Shown here piece by piece: positions 27,911 through 36,922 of a stretch of DNA of 64,000 bases. The position numbers and the translations under genes were made by a program. This DNA comes from Alloalcanivorax xiamenensis (GTDB lineage: Bacteria > Pseudomonadota > Gammaproteobacteria > Pseudomonadales > Alcanivoracaceae): positions 248,001 to 312,000 of the forward strand of contig NZ_AQPF01000001.1 in the NCBI RefSeq assembly GCF_009846745.1. Direction: 5' to 3'. Below the pieces are notes generated by a model. The model had not been told where the DNA came from. It saw only the letters and a program-made list of their open reading frames with translations, and ran no database searches. The number at the start of each line of letters is the position of its first letter. Position 1 is the first letter of the stretch.

Positions 27911-28432
27911 CTATTGTTCTCCGACCAGGGGCCAGAGCGCGGGCAGAAAGTATTCCGCCACCAGTAACGGTCGTCCCCTTTTGACGAAACGGGTCTGGCG
28001 CCCCCAGCAGGGCCCGCGGCCGGCTGGCGACAGGCCATGACGGACCCACACCTGATCCCGATGCGCCTCGGGATAACGGTATAACTCACTGCCCAGCGAA
28101 CGGCCACCCATATGCGCCAGATTGCGGTTGGCCCAGCGCAGACTGAGCAGCGGCAGGACGCTGCGGGCTTCCACCACCGGAGTGCCGCGCAGCATCAGGG
28201 TGACTTCCCGGATCAGCGCGATGCGGCGTCCACTCTGGTGCAATTGTTCGCGTTCATAAGTGGCGGGGACCGCCACCAGGGAGCGGGTGTGTTCCACATG
28301 AAAAGCGCCGTGGCGGCGCAGACGGACGGTCAGGGAACCGGGATCACCGAGCCAGTCGCGGATGAGCGGTGGGACGGTAAGACGATCCAGTGGGCGCCAT
28401 TTCGGGTCGGCGTCCAGAGGTGAATTTGGCAT
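27911..28432 (-). CDS. ubiC: Chorismate pyruvate-lyase UbiC
   Basis: A 173-residue protein that cleaves chorismate to 4-hydroxybenzoate and pyruvate, the first committed step of ubiquinone synthesis. The conserved RxVxL (REVTLMLRGTPVVEARSVLP) and LGxxLF-like (SLGSELYRYP) blocks and the C-terminal LLVAEYFLPAL are visible. The ATG at 28432 has CGGAG 9 nt upstream; the open frame extends 15 codons further without support. Confidence 0.92.
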   Translation of the reverse strand: MPNSPLDADPKWRPLDRLTVPPLIRDWLGDPGSLTVRLRRHGAFHVEHTRSLVAVPATYEREQLHQSGRRIALIREVTLMLRGTPVVEARSVLPLLSLRWANRNLAHMGGRSLGSELYRYPEAHRDQVWVRHGLSPAGRGPCWGRQTRFVKRGRPLLVAEYFLPALWPLVGEQ

Positions 28433-28678
28433 AGTGTGACACTCCGCTCTCGACCGGCGGCGTGGACTATGGCGCAAGGCGGCGCGGGGAGCAAGAGAGC
28501 GGCACGAATCTGGCAGGGTCGCCGCCAGGATGGGGGTGGTGGTGGTGAGGTTATCGGCCCCGCCGCCATGGTGACATCCGTTGATGTCATTGATTTTTCA
28601 GGACGGCGTGGCTACGTTAGCGGGCCCCTGGTTTCCGGCCCCTGGCGCTGTCCGGGATACTGATCAACGAGGTATGAC

Positions 28679-28843
28679 ATGAAGAAATGGGAATGTGTGG
28701 TGTGCGGCTTCATCTATGACGAGGCGGAAGGGCTCCCCGAGGAGGGCATCGAGCCCGGCACCAAGTGGGAAGACATCCCCGACGATTGGGTATGTCCGGA
28801 CTGCGGCGTCGGTAAGGAAGATTTCGAAATGGTGGAAATCTGA
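28679..28843 (+). CDS. rubA: Rubredoxin
   Basis: A 54-residue one-iron protein with the two Cys pairs CxxCG (6, 9) and CPDCG (39, 42) that hold Fe(SCys)4, and the conserved YD, W and F core. GAGG lies 7 nt before the ATG. Together with the next gene it passes electrons from NADH to a membrane alkane hydroxylase; no hydroxylase gene is in this window. Confidence 0.96.
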   Translation: MKKWECVVCGFIYDEAEGLPEEGIEPGTKWEDIPDDWVCPDCGVGKEDFEMVEI

Positions 28844-28896
28844 GCGACCGCCATTCCCGTCCCTGGCACCACCCTGGCACCACATAAGGAGCGCCA

Positions 28897-30045
28897 ATGA
28901 AGCCCATCGTAGTGATCGGATCCGGTCTGGCCGGATTCAACGTGGTCAAGGAATTCCGCAAGCTGGACAAGGAAACGCCACTGGTGGTGCTGACCGCCGA
29001 CGACGGCCGCAGTTATTCCAAGCCGATGCTTTCCACCGGTTTCACCAAGGAAAAAACCGCCGATGAACTGGCCATGGCCTCGCCGGAACAGGTTGCCGAG
29101 CAGTTCAATGTCACGGTGCGGACCCACGTTCATGTCGCCGGGATCGACGTCGACGGGCATCGGGTGCTGCTGCCGGACGATCACCTGGATTACAGCAAAC
29201 TGGTGCTGGCGCTGGGCGCGGATACCTGGACGCCGCCGCTGGAAGGCGACGCCGTGGGCGAGGTGTTCTCGGTCAACGACCTGATGGACTACGGCCGCTT
29301 CCGCGAAGCCCTGCAAGGCAAGCGTCGCGTGACGATTCTCGGTGGTGGCCTGATCGGCTGCGAATTCGCCAACGATCTGAGCAACGGCGGCTTTGAAGTG
29401 GCCCTGGTGGAACCGATGGGACGTTGCTTGCCGCTGCTGTTGCCGCAAGCCGCTTCCGAGGCGGTGGGCCGGGGGCTTGAGACCCTGGGAGTGCGGTTCC
29501 ATTTCGGTCCGCTGGCGCAGGCGGTACACCACGGCGATGACGACACCCTGATCACCGAATTGTCCGACGGCACCCGAGTGGAATCCGAAGCGGTGCTGTC
29601 CGCGATTGGCTTGCGTCCGCGCATCGATATGGCCAAGGAAGCCGGTCTGCGCACCAACCGGGGCATCCTCACCGACCGCACCCTGCGCACCAGCGCCGAG
29701 GACATCTACGCCTTGGGCGATTGCGCGGAAGTGGAAGGCCATGTGCTGCCCTATGTACTACCGCTGATGGCCGGCGCTCGTGCCTTGGCCAAGACCCTGG
29801 CCGGTGAGGAGACCGCGGTGAGTTACGGCGTCATGCCGGTGACCATCAAGACCCCGGCCTGCCCGGTGGTGGTCTGTCCGCCGCCGGCGGACCACGAGGG
29901 CGAATGGGAAGTGACGGAGCAAGAAAACAATGTGACCGCCCTGTTTCGCGGCACCGATGGCACATTGCTGGGTTACGCCCTCACCGGTGACGCGGTGAAG
30001 GAAAAGCTCAAACTCAACAAGGAGCTGCCGGCCCTGATGCCCTGA
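28897..30045 (+). CDS. rubB: Rubredoxin-NAD(+) reductase
   Basis: A 382-residue FAD enzyme with an N-terminal FAD site (VVIGSGLAGFNVVKE), an NADH site (ILGGGLIGCEFANDL) and the second FAD motif (DIYALGDCAEVEG). It reduces rubredoxin with NADH. AAGGAG precedes the ATG, 53 bp after rubredoxin. The pair sits next to ubiC-ubiA-phoBR as in Pseudomonas. Confidence 0.94.
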   Translation: MKPIVVIGSGLAGFNVVKEFRKLDKETPLVVLTADDGRSYSKPMLSTGFTKEKTADELAMASPEQVAEQFNVTVRTHVHVAGIDVDGHRVLLPDDHLDYSKLVLALGADTWTPPLEGDAVGEVFSVNDLMDYGRFREALQGKRRVTILGGGLIGCEFANDLSNGGFEVALVEPMGRCLPLLLPQAASEAVGRGLETLGVRFHFGPLAQAVHHGDDDTLITELSDGTRVESEAVLSAIGLRPRIDMAKEAGLRTNRGILTDRTLRTSAEDIYALGDCAEVEGHVLPYVLPLMAGARALAKTLAGEETAVSYGVMPVTIKTPACPVVVCPPPADHEGEWEVTEQENNVTALFRGTDGTLLGYALTGDAVKEKLKLNKELPALMP

Positions 30046-30074
30046 CCGGGCCGGCCGCCGGCCGGGAGCGCATA

Positions 30075-30455
30075 ATGAAGTTTCGTTTCGTATTGATGCT
30101 GCTCGGCTGGCGCCTGCGCTGGCTGGGTCGCCACAACGAGGGTTTCCGCCAGCAATTGGAGCACCGCGATGTGCTGATGCAATGGCGCACCTTTGATGGC
30201 CGGGTGGCCCGCTGGTATCACTTCACGCCGCAAGGCGTAAAGCACGGCGCCGGGTTGCATGGCGCCCCCACCATGACCCTGAATTTCCGCGATGCGGATT
30301 ACGCGTTCCGCACCCTGCGTGCTTCCGGTAAGAGCCAGATGGTGTTCATGGAAGGCATGCAGGGCGGCGACATCAAGGTGGAAGGCGACCCCGGCCAATT
30401 GATGTGGTTCATGACCCTGATGAAATTCATCATGCCCGGGAAAAAGAAGCGCTGA
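30075..30455 (+). CDS. Small protein resembling SCP2-like lipid-binding domains
   Basis: A 126-residue protein, 29 bp downstream of rubredoxin reductase on the same strand. The stretch PTMTLNFRDADYAFRTLRASG followed by GGDIKVEGDPGQLMWFMTLM has the 'gradient-DAD-...-G-KVEGD' layout of SCP2/sterol-carrier-like domains. The assignment is tentative. Position suggests a role next to hydrocarbon or lipid metabolism, which is inference. Confidence 0.6.
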   Translation: MKFRFVLMLLGWRLRWLGRHNEGFRQQLEHRDVLMQWRTFDGRVARWYHFTPQGVKHGAGLHGAPTMTLNFRDADYAFRTLRASGKSQMVFMEGMQGGDIKVEGDPGQLMWFMTLMKFIMPGKKKR

Positions 30456-30574
30456 TTCCCTGAATAACACCCAGTGTCCCCGTCGGCGCGGATCGTGTCC
30501 GATTTATTCAAGACCACGGGCCTGGCGGCGGGTTAGGCTCGTTGGTTCCTGTTCCGGCATCTGGGAGAAGACCC

Positions 30575-30991
30575 GTGAAACCAAGCATCAAAGTCATCAC
30601 CCTGGGCGTGGATGACCTGGATCGTTCCCTGACGTTTTATCGCGATGGCCTCGGTTTGCCCACGGAAGGCATCGTTGGCACGGAATTCGAGGATGGCGCG
30701 GTGGTGTTTTTCCATCTCGACGGTGGTCTGGTGCTAGCGCTGTATCCCCGCCCGGCCCTGGCCAGAGGGGCGGGTGTCCCGTTGGTGCCCGCCTCGGCCG
30801 GAGGGTTTACTCTGGCCCATAATGTGGGCTCGCCGGAGGAAGTGGACGAGGTGATGCGGCAGGCCGAGAAGGCCGGCGCTCACGTGACCAAGGCCGCGGA
30901 AAAAGCGTTCTGGGGCGGTTATTGCGGCTACTTCCAGGACCCGGATGGCCACCTCTGGGAAGTCGCCTGGAACCCGGATTGGGAAGAATAA
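30575..30991 (+). CDS. VOC (glyoxalase/bleomycin-resistance) family protein
   Basis: A 138-residue protein with the beta-alpha-beta-beta-beta modules of the vicinal-oxygen-chelate fold (VITLGVDDLDRSLTFYRDGLG; GYFQDPDGHLWEVAWNPDW). The metal-ligand positions expected at the ends of strands are present (Glu of WEVAW). A GTG at 30575 with GGGAG upstream is preferred over an in-frame start 11 codons earlier. Substrate unknown. Confidence 0.85.
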   Translation: MKPSIKVITLGVDDLDRSLTFYRDGLGLPTEGIVGTEFEDGAVVFFHLDGGLVLALYPRPALARGAGVPLVPASAGGFTLAHNVGSPEEVDEVMRQAEKAGAHVTKAAEKAFWGGYCGYFQDPDGHLWEVAWNPDWEE

Positions 30992-31081
30992 GGACATTCC
31001 GGTAAACGGGCCTCTCTTGTCGGCGCTGTGTGACAAGGTCACCATAAGCGGCTCATTCCAAAGCAGCGCGGGCGGCACCTC

Positions 31082-31660
31082 ATGGCGAATAGAAGCTATC
31101 TCTACGCGACCGACCGGATCCCCGCCCGGGCGCCGGATCACCCCAAGCCGGTGGTCCGGGGATTGTCCGAGTGGGGCTATGCGATTCCGCTCAGCTACCG
31201 GCTGCTGGTGTCCGTGGATACCGTGATGTGCCCCTCGATGATCTGGGAACTGGATGACGATCTGGCGCTGGCGGGGGATTACGACAAGGGCGTAACGCGG
31301 CTGTGTGAGTTCCTGGCGCGTATCGACTGGCCCGAGGCCGAGGCCCTGGTGGAAGAGACCAAAGCGTTTCTTTTGGCGCCGGAAAACCGTGCTGACCATG
31401 TAGTGCTGGAAGCGGCCGAGATATTGGATATGGCGGACCAGCCGTTGGCCGAGGAAAGCCGGGAGCTGCTGGCGGGGCTGGCGGATCTGGACGAGGAAAT
31501 GGAACGCACCCTGCGTCATCTCAGTCAGGTTAAACCGTCGGCACCCGGACCGCTGGCGCGCATGCTCGGATTGAAACCGGCGGACCCGATCGCGCCGGTG
31601 CGCGAACTGGGGCTGGGCAACTGGTCCAACGTGCTCTACTTCGATTTCAGCGAGGACTGA
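31082..31660 (+). CDS. Conserved hypothetical protein (MANRSYLYA type)
   Basis: A 192-residue acidic, soluble protein beginning MANRSYLYATD, a start seen in a family of uncharacterised proteins whose role is unknown to me. Residues 50-130 are Leu/Glu-rich helices, and the end has WSNVLYFDFSED. It overlaps the 3' end of the convergent LysR gene by 25 bp. Confidence 0.72.
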   Translation: MANRSYLYATDRIPARAPDHPKPVVRGLSEWGYAIPLSYRLLVSVDTVMCPSMIWELDDDLALAGDYDKGVTRLCEFLARIDWPEAEALVEETKAFLLAPENRADHVVLEAAEILDMADQPLAEESRELLAGLADLDEEMERTLRHLSQVKPSAPGPLARMLGLKPADPIAPVRELGLGNWSNVLYFDFSED

Positions 31661-32493
31661 TCAGTCCAGCCGGCGTCCCGTACCACCTCTTCCAGCCAGT
31701 CCAGGCAGGCCCGGATCGCCGGGCGTTCACGCAAATCCTCGTGCAGTACCACCCACAGGGGCCGGCTCACCCTTATGGTTGGCTCTGCCGCCACCAGGCC
31801 GAGGTCGGCGTCGATCATTGGATCCGGCAGCATCGCCATGCCCAACCCCGAACGCACAGCCGCCTGAATACCGGTGAGACCGGCAATACGCGCCACCGGC
31901 GGATCCCGGAATACGCCGGCCATGGCCTGGATCTCTGGCAGATCGTCCCAGCCGCGATGGTAGGCGATCCAGCCCTGGGCGGAGCCCTGCTGCACCGAGG
32001 TGGCCAGCGTCAGCCCGAGGGCGCCCAGACGCCGGGCCACCAGATGCTCTTCCCGGGGACGGGCCAGACGCAGCGCCAGATCCGCGTCCCGGCGGGACAG
32101 GCTGACGGTGGTATTGGACGCCGCCAGTTCCAGGGTCAGCGCCGGGTGACGTCGATGCAGATCAATCAGCCGTGGCGCTAACAGCGCCTCCACGATCCAG
32201 GCCACCGAAGTCAGCCGTACCAGTCCTGATACCGTCCCCTGACCATGATCCGGGTCTGTCCGCAGCAGCGCCTGTTCCATGCGCTCCGCCACCCCCACCA
32301 GCCGTTCCCCCGTGGGCGTCGGCTGCAGGCCGTCCCGCCCGCGCAGAAACAAGGAGGTGCCCTGGCGTGCTTCCACGGCGGCGAGGCGGCGGGCCATGGT
32401 GGTTTCGTTCACCCCAAGACGGCGTGCCGCTTCGCGCAGGGTGCCGGAGCGGCTCAGGGCCAGCAGAAAACGAAAATCGTCCCAATCTTTCAT
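31636..32493 (-). CDS. LysR family transcriptional regulator
   Basis: A 285-residue regulator with the N-terminal winged HTH (DDFRFLLALSRSGTLREAARRLGVNETTMARRLAAVE) and a periplasmic-binding-like effector domain. It is divergent from an isochorismatase-like gene and probably controls it. A perfect 6-bp hairpin lies directly before its ATG. Confidence 0.9.
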   Translation of the reverse strand: MKDWDDFRFLLALSRSGTLREAARRLGVNETTMARRLAAVEARQGTSLFLRGRDGLQPTPTGERLVGVAERMEQALLRTDPDHGQGTVSGLVRLTSVAWIVEALLAPRLIDLHRRHPALTLELAASNTTVSLSRRDADLALRLARPREEHLVARRLGALGLTLATSVQQGSAQGWIAYHRGWDDLPEIQAMAGVFRDPPVARIAGLTGIQAAVRSGLGMAMLPDPMIDADLGLVAAEPTIRVSRPLWVVLHEDLRERPAIRACLDWLEEVVRDAGWTDQSSLKSK

Positions 32494-32494
32494 G

Positions 32495-32510
32495 CCTGCA
32501 TTTTTGCAGG
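32495..32510. promoter_or_regulatory. Perfect dyad at the LysR translation start
   Basis: CCTGCA-TTTT-TGCAGG lies 1 bp upstream of the LysR start codon, covering where its ribosome site should be. It could be an autoregulatory operator or an mRNA hairpin that limits translation. Confidence 0.6.
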
Positions 32511-32602
32511 TAAGGCTCGCAAAATACCAGCTTGGATCAGGCGAATACGCAGGTCACCATGAGGCCTCCTTGAATCCATGCGCTGACACGGGAGCACGCG
32601 AT

Positions 32603-33202
32603 ATGAGTAACGATAAGCCGGTAACCCTGAGAACCCTGGCCGGCGCACCAGCCTGGCAAACCCCGCAACGTGGCAAGGCGGCGGTGGTGATCATCGACGC
32701 CCAGGAAGTGTATGGCAGCGGCGCTTTGCCGCTCACTGGCCTTGATGAGGCCCTGACGCAGATCGAACGGCTGCGCGAACGGGCAGAGCAAATGGACTGG
32801 CCGGTGATCCACGTGGCCCATGAAGGCCCCGCCGGCAGCCCCTTCGACCCCGCTGGCGGCGGCGCCTTCCTGCAACGTGCCCAGCCCGTGGAAGGCGAGG
32901 TCGTGATCACCAAACCCCGCCCCAACGCCTTCTCCGACACGGACCTGGAACAGCATCTGCGCGACGTGGAGGGCCCGGTCCTGGTGGTCGGCTTCATGAC
33001 CCACATGTGTGTTTCCTCCACCGTGCGGGCTGGGTATGACCTGGGCTTCGACATGGCGGTGGTCGCCGCCGCCTGCGCCACCCGCGACCTGCCCGCCACC
33101 CATGGCGCCGGCGTGGTCCCGGCCGAACAACTGCACAACGCGGCCCTGGCGGCGATGTCGGACGTGTTCGTGCCGGTGCTGGCGACGGTAGAGGAGGTCT
33201 GA
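32603..33202 (+). CDS. Isochorismatase-family cysteine hydrolase
   Basis: A 199-residue protein with the D-K-C triad of the family: Asp in VVIIDAQEVYG, Lys in VITKPRPNAF, and Cys in THMCVSSTVRAGYDLGF, preceded by the cis-peptide region. Family members hydrolyse amides or vinyl ethers such as nicotinamide or isochorismate; the substrate here is unknown. GGGAG precedes the ATG. Divergent from the LysR gene. Confidence 0.9.
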   Translation: MSNDKPVTLRTLAGAPAWQTPQRGKAAVVIIDAQEVYGSGALPLTGLDEALTQIERLRERAEQMDWPVIHVAHEGPAGSPFDPAGGGAFLQRAQPVEGEVVITKPRPNAFSDTDLEQHLRDVEGPVLVVGFMTHMCVSSTVRAGYDLGFDMAVVAAACATRDLPATHGAGVVPAEQLHNAALAAMSDVFVPVLATVEEV

Positions 33203-33218
33203 TCGGCCAGCGGGCCGG

Positions 33219-33262
33219 CGACTTCATAGCCCTGTGGGAAGCTGCCTTGGCAGCGAATCGCC
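33219..33262. repeat. Single REP-like unit
   Basis: One unit, CTGTGGGAAGCTGCC-TTGGCAGCGAATCG, preceded by the linker ACTTCATAGCC. It marks the left edge of the AT-richer islet. Confidence 0.75.
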
Positions 33263-33294
33263 GTGTCCGCGTGAATTGCCCCAATAGATAAGAG

Positions 33295-33666
33295 CTAATC
33301 AAACAACAACCTACCTTCCTGAGTATCGAAAATAACGAACTTACCGGTCGCCTGCAGCTTCTCATTGATGATCAGGTAATCGTTGAACAAATCCATGTCG
33401 GGATCGTCACCGGCCATCTCGAAGCGGGCCGGACAACCTTGAGACGGTACACCAAACTCAACGGCAATCTCATGGCTCTCTTCGATAACATGGGCATCGT
33501 CGTTCCAGTCGATATTGAGCGTTGCGCTATCCGTGGTGATACGTATGGCTTCAACGTCACGTTCGACGGTGGCTTCCCCGGACGCCACGACCTCCATGAC
33601 GAGCGCATACAGTTGGTCCACGGTAAATGAAGCCTCCGGCTTCAACATGATAAGCGTGTCGTACAT
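33295..33666 (-). CDS. Hypothetical protein
   Basis: A 123-residue acidic soluble protein with no recognised domain. GGGGAGAG lies 3-4 nt before the ATG at 33666, and the composition (even amino acid mix, C-terminal KFVIFDTQEGRLLFD) looks like a real folded protein. It lies at the edge of the accessory islet. Confidence 0.65.
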   Translation of the reverse strand: MYDTLIMLKPEASFTVDQLYALVMEVVASGEATVERDVEAIRITTDSATLNIDWNDDAHVIEESHEIAVEFGVPSQGCPARFEMAGDDPDMDLFNDYLIINEKLQATGKFVIFDTQEGRLLFD

Positions 33667-33773
33667 GATCTCTCCCCGGCGTCTGGTAGTGAACTCAACG
33701 AAGCCCGTCGCCTACCCGTTGATGTATAACCTATCTATTCATTGACCTTTCCACACCATTCCAAGGCAGTTAA

Positions 33774-34211
33774 CTACCCAAGCTCCTGGGCAAGCCCGAT
33801 GAGAATGCCTTCGGGACTCCGGATGTAACAGAGACGATACGTGTCTCCGAATTGCGCCACCGTGCCGACGAGTTCCGCGCCGTGTCTGCTGAGGCGGGCG
33901 AGCGTATCGTCGATGTCACTCACGGTGAACATGACACGCAGATAGCCGAGAGCGTTCACTGGGGCAGTGCGGTGATCGCTAATCACAGGCGGCGCCAGGA
34001 ATCGGGAGAGTTCGAGCCGGCTGTGGCCATCCGGTGTACGCATCATGGCAATCTCGACATGCATGTCGCGCAATCCAGTGACGTCATCGGCCCAGCTTCC
34101 CTCGACAGGTGCGCGCCCCTCGAGTTCGAGGCCAAGTTCGCTAAAGAACTCAATGGCGGCATCGATGTCTTCGACCACAATGCCCACGTTGTCCATACGC
34201 TTGACGGTCAT
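33774..34211 (-). CDS. VOC (glyoxalase) family protein
   Basis: A 145-residue VOC-fold protein (MDNVGIVVEDIDAAIEFFSELGLELEG; YIRSPEGILIGLAQEL). His/Glu metal positions are partly seen (HSRLELSRF). AAGGAG precedes the ATG. No substrate can be assigned. It is unrelated in detail to the VOC gene at 30.6 kb. Confidence 0.82.
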   Translation of the reverse strand: MTVKRMDNVGIVVEDIDAAIEFFSELGLELEGRAPVEGSWADDVTGLRDMHVEIAMMRTPDGHSRLELSRFLAPPVISDHRTAPVNALGYLRVMFTVSDIDDTLARLSRHGAELVGTVAQFGDTYRLCYIRSPEGILIGLAQELG

Positions 34212-34307
34212 AATGTCTCCTTGGCGCGTGTTTCCGGAGTTAGTCCATGGAAGTGCAGAGAATGTAGGGAGCAGCCCTGTCTTTTGTCTATCTCGAGAAG
34301 GTTTGGG

Positions 34308-34697
34308 TCAACGGGGTCTGGCGGCGTTGGCACGACGCTTCCGCTCCTGCTTAACCACTTGTTCCTGCCGTTCCTCAAGAGAGTTGAGGCCAAGACATGC
34401 ACGGCGCACATTGACGGCAGCGCGATCCTCAATGGGAAACGGTATAGGCCAGCCCTCTTCATCAGTATCGAACTGAGTGCCATAGTACTGAGGGTTCCCG
34501 GATAAAGTGCACACCCGATCCTGAAGGAATGCCAACTGCCAGCCTTCCGCATCGTCTCTGGAAACGGCTTCTTCCAAAAGACCCGCGCACTCGGCCATGA
34601 ACTCCGGATCTGAAACGGAATGCTGAGCGATCAGCCACGTGGCCTTGGCACCGTCCTTCCCCACCAGTGACAATCCGGGCCTGTTTCCATGTTTCTT
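34308..34697 (-). pseudogene. 5'-truncated DUF6624-like remnant
   Basis: The conserved C-terminal half of a DUF6624-like protein is present (SLVGKDGAKATWLIAQHSVSDPEF; QLAFLQDRVCTLSG..QYYGTQFDTDEEGWPIPFPIEDRAAVNVRRACLGL). Family-like residues (HGNRPG) continue upstream of the only usable start, a TTG at 34673, up to a TAG at 34698-34700. More stops follow, and the N-terminal half is not found in the 50-bp gap to the previous gene. It therefore looks like a deletion remnant. Confidence 0.6.
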
Positions 34698-34753
34698 CTA
34701 CTTAACGGTCTGATACCGCTACAGCAACAAGCGATACCGTATGTGGTTCACAC

Positions 34754-35449
34754 CTATTTTTCAGGAAAATATCGGGTTACCTCGGTCCAGGGTATGAGAC
34801 GATTTAGCTGGATCGTTTCGAATACCTGTTTGGCCTTCCTCTCGCTGCTCATCTGGGCCAGCAGGACCAGAGCGCCCTGGTACGATGGAATCCCGCCATT
34901 GCTGGAAATTCTGTTGCGATCAACGACAACATTGCGATCCTCGATCACATTGATTCTGGGGAATTCGCGCTGTAATTGTTTTTCACCACCAGCCCAAGTC
35001 GTCGCTGTGTAACCATCAAGCAAGCCCGCATGGGCGTACAAAAAGGCGCCAGAACAATTGCTTGCCAGCCAGGAAACATTTTTGGCCTGCTTTTTGAGGA
35101 ATTCCGTTAAATCCTTGTTCTCGAAAAGGGTATCCATGACATAAGAGCTGGTTACGATCAGGGCATCCAATTCGGGGTTGTCATAGATCGTTGTGTCCAC
35201 CGTCAGGCGTATGCCCTCCTCAGTGGTCACTACGGAGGCATCTCGATCCACTCCGATTAGTAACACCTTGTAATCCGAGAACCAGGATTTCCGCGTGGCA
35301 ACGCCAAAGACCTCGGCTGGGGCTGTCACGTCACTGCTCAATACTTTGTCGTAGACCAGAATTCCGATGTGCTTTTGGGCGGCTATCGAAGGTGATGAGA
35401 ACAAAAAGAAAGCAATCAATAAGATTTTGCCGGCCAGCTTCTTGCTCAT
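34754..35449 (-). CDS. Exported DJ-1/PfpI family protein
   Basis: A 231-residue protein with an N-terminal signal peptide (KILLIAFFLFSSPSIAA) followed by a DJ-1/PfpI domain like the N-terminal domain of GlxA regulators (GILVYDKVLSSDVTAPAEVFGVA). The nucleophile-elbow Cys is in ASNCSGAFLYAHAGLLDG. It lacks the AraC HTH of GlxA and is exported. The ATG overlaps the MOSC stop codon (ATGA) and has AAGGA upstream. Confidence 0.83.
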   Translation of the reverse strand: MSKKLAGKILLIAFFLFSSPSIAAQKHIGILVYDKVLSSDVTAPAEVFGVATRKSWFSDYKVLLIGVDRDASVVTTEEGIRLTVDTTIYDNPELDALIVTSSYVMDTLFENKDLTEFLKKQAKNVSWLASNCSGAFLYAHAGLLDGYTATTWAGGEKQLQREFPRINVIEDRNVVVDRNRISSNGGIPSYQGALVLLAQMSSERKAKQVFETIQLNRLIPWTEVTRYFPEK

Positions 35450-35973
35450 AATATGTTGTCCTTTATCTGGCTTGTGAGTTCAGTGGCCTCAACACCTTGG
35501 GGCAGGTTCCGCGTTTCACCATTACCAAGGACTACCGAATCATGGAAGTGTACGGTCCCGGGTACCACGACTCGAGCATAAACCCCGAATTTGAGGTACG
35601 TTTGCCGCGCGATACGCCGTAGAATGCTCGGTTCCTCCGGCAAGTCGCTTTGCGTAGATGCCACCATGCCACAACGTTCGGTGGCAGCACACACTTCCAG
35701 TTCGATTTTCTCTCCCACGCGCAACCGCTTACCCAACCAAGTCTGCTCGACCAAATCAGCACCTGGAACGTCGATGACCAGGTTGGGGCGGAAGCGCCGG
35801 GTGTTCTTACCGCTTCCAAACCTTCCCTCGGTATCTCTAACGGTGAACAGGCGATCCCCGCCGACACCACGCTCCGTCATCCGAAGCGTTTTGCACCGAT
35901 CGCCCAGCATCGATTTGACGGGATAACGCCACAGCTAGCCGACGGTTCCGATTGATGTCACTGGCGTCTCCAT
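35446..35973 (-). pseudogene. MOSC domain gene with an in-frame stop at codon 13
   Basis: The open part codes a MOSC domain (RGVGGDRLFTVRD; RRFRPNLVIDVPG; ERCGMVAS with the conserved Cys). Upstream of its first ATG (35910), the same frame reads METPVTSIGTVG-stop-LWRYPVKSM, the conserved N-terminal start of MOSC proteins, from an ATG at 35973. The TAG is at 35935-35937; one base change from GAG or CAG would restore the frame. Either a recent nonsense mutation, or translation restarts at 35910, where strand 1 would be lost. Confidence 0.75.
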
Positions 35974-36091
35974 GTCATCTTTTACTGCGTAAGTAAGAGT
36001 ATATTCAGAACGATACGTTGGCCTAAGAAGGTCAGGATTTTTTTGACTTTTGTGATCAAGTTGAACGGGCTTAACTATGTTATGCTCGCTT

Positions 36092-36826
36092 CTAACGCCT
36101 CAATAATCGGCTGAAAAAGCTCCGCTTTTTCTGATTAATCAAATCGCCAGGTTGCCATTCATGGGTGCCAAAACGGGCTTCTTTTATGTGTTCGGACCAC
36201 ACATCAACTCCGACACCTTTAGTCAAAGCAGCGATGATGGACGTAGCGCGCTGATTCAGTTCATAAACCGCTGTAATCAAGCCGTCCTTTGGCAGCTTAA
36301 TGTTTTCATGCTCTTCGCCTTCATCGGGGTCGAGCTGCCTGAAATAGAAAAAAATATCGTCGGCCGCGACATGAATTTCCCAGCCCTGATCCGCATCCCA
36401 GTATACTTTGTCGGGATCATTGTAGGATTCAAGAGCAAAGAAGAAGCGCTGCATTTCATTTAGTGAATCATACCAAGGAAACGAGATTGTGCTTTCTTCA
36501 TTCTTGTCCCGCAGCCAAAGCCGAATCCAGAAGTATGATCGAATAGAATTAAAGTCCTTTCCGTGGCTAGCGGCCTTTTCAACTATCTGCCTATAGAAGA
36601 GGGTCAACTCCTCTTCATGACCCATTACTTCAGACGTTCTGGCAATGGATTCCGCTTCTCGCTTGAAGCCCGGCAACTTGTTTTTATCCTCATACTCCTT
36701 GTTTTGAATTTGGGAAATATTATTTGGGTCGCCTGTGTAGAATGAATCCGAGATCAGAAATCCTATCTCGATATCAAGCGTATCGAGCTCTTTCGATCTT
36801 TGTTTCCAATCCATTTCTTTTGGCAT
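36092..36826 (-). CDS. Hypothetical protein of the AT-rich islet
   Basis: A 244-residue soluble, acidic, aromatic-rich protein (SYFWIRLWLRDKNEESTISFPWYDSLNEMQRFFFALESYNDP split regions). The end is basic (QKKRSFFSRLLRR). No domain is recognised. Base composition is clearly more AT-rich than the flanks. The ATG at 36826 is chosen over a TTG at 36901. Such proteins often act as immunity or accessory factors in toxin islets, but nothing here proves that. Confidence 0.6.
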   Translation of the reverse strand: MPKEMDWKQRSKELDTLDIEIGFLISDSFYTGDPNNISQIQNKEYEDKNKLPGFKREAESIARTSEVMGHEEELTLFYRQIVEKAASHGKDFNSIRSYFWIRLWLRDKNEESTISFPWYDSLNEMQRFFFALESYNDPDKVYWDADQGWEIHVAADDIFFYFRQLDPDEGEEHENIKLPKDGLITAVYELNQRATSIIAALTKGVGVDVWSEHIKEARFGTHEWQPGDLINQKKRSFFSRLLRR

Positions 36827-36922
36827 GAATGTAACCTGTCTGCTAATCCGAGATAGTTTTGTTAATGGAACTCCTTCGCCACGGCCTGCAAGAAAAGACA
36901 AAGGAAAAGCCGGGCCTCGGGT

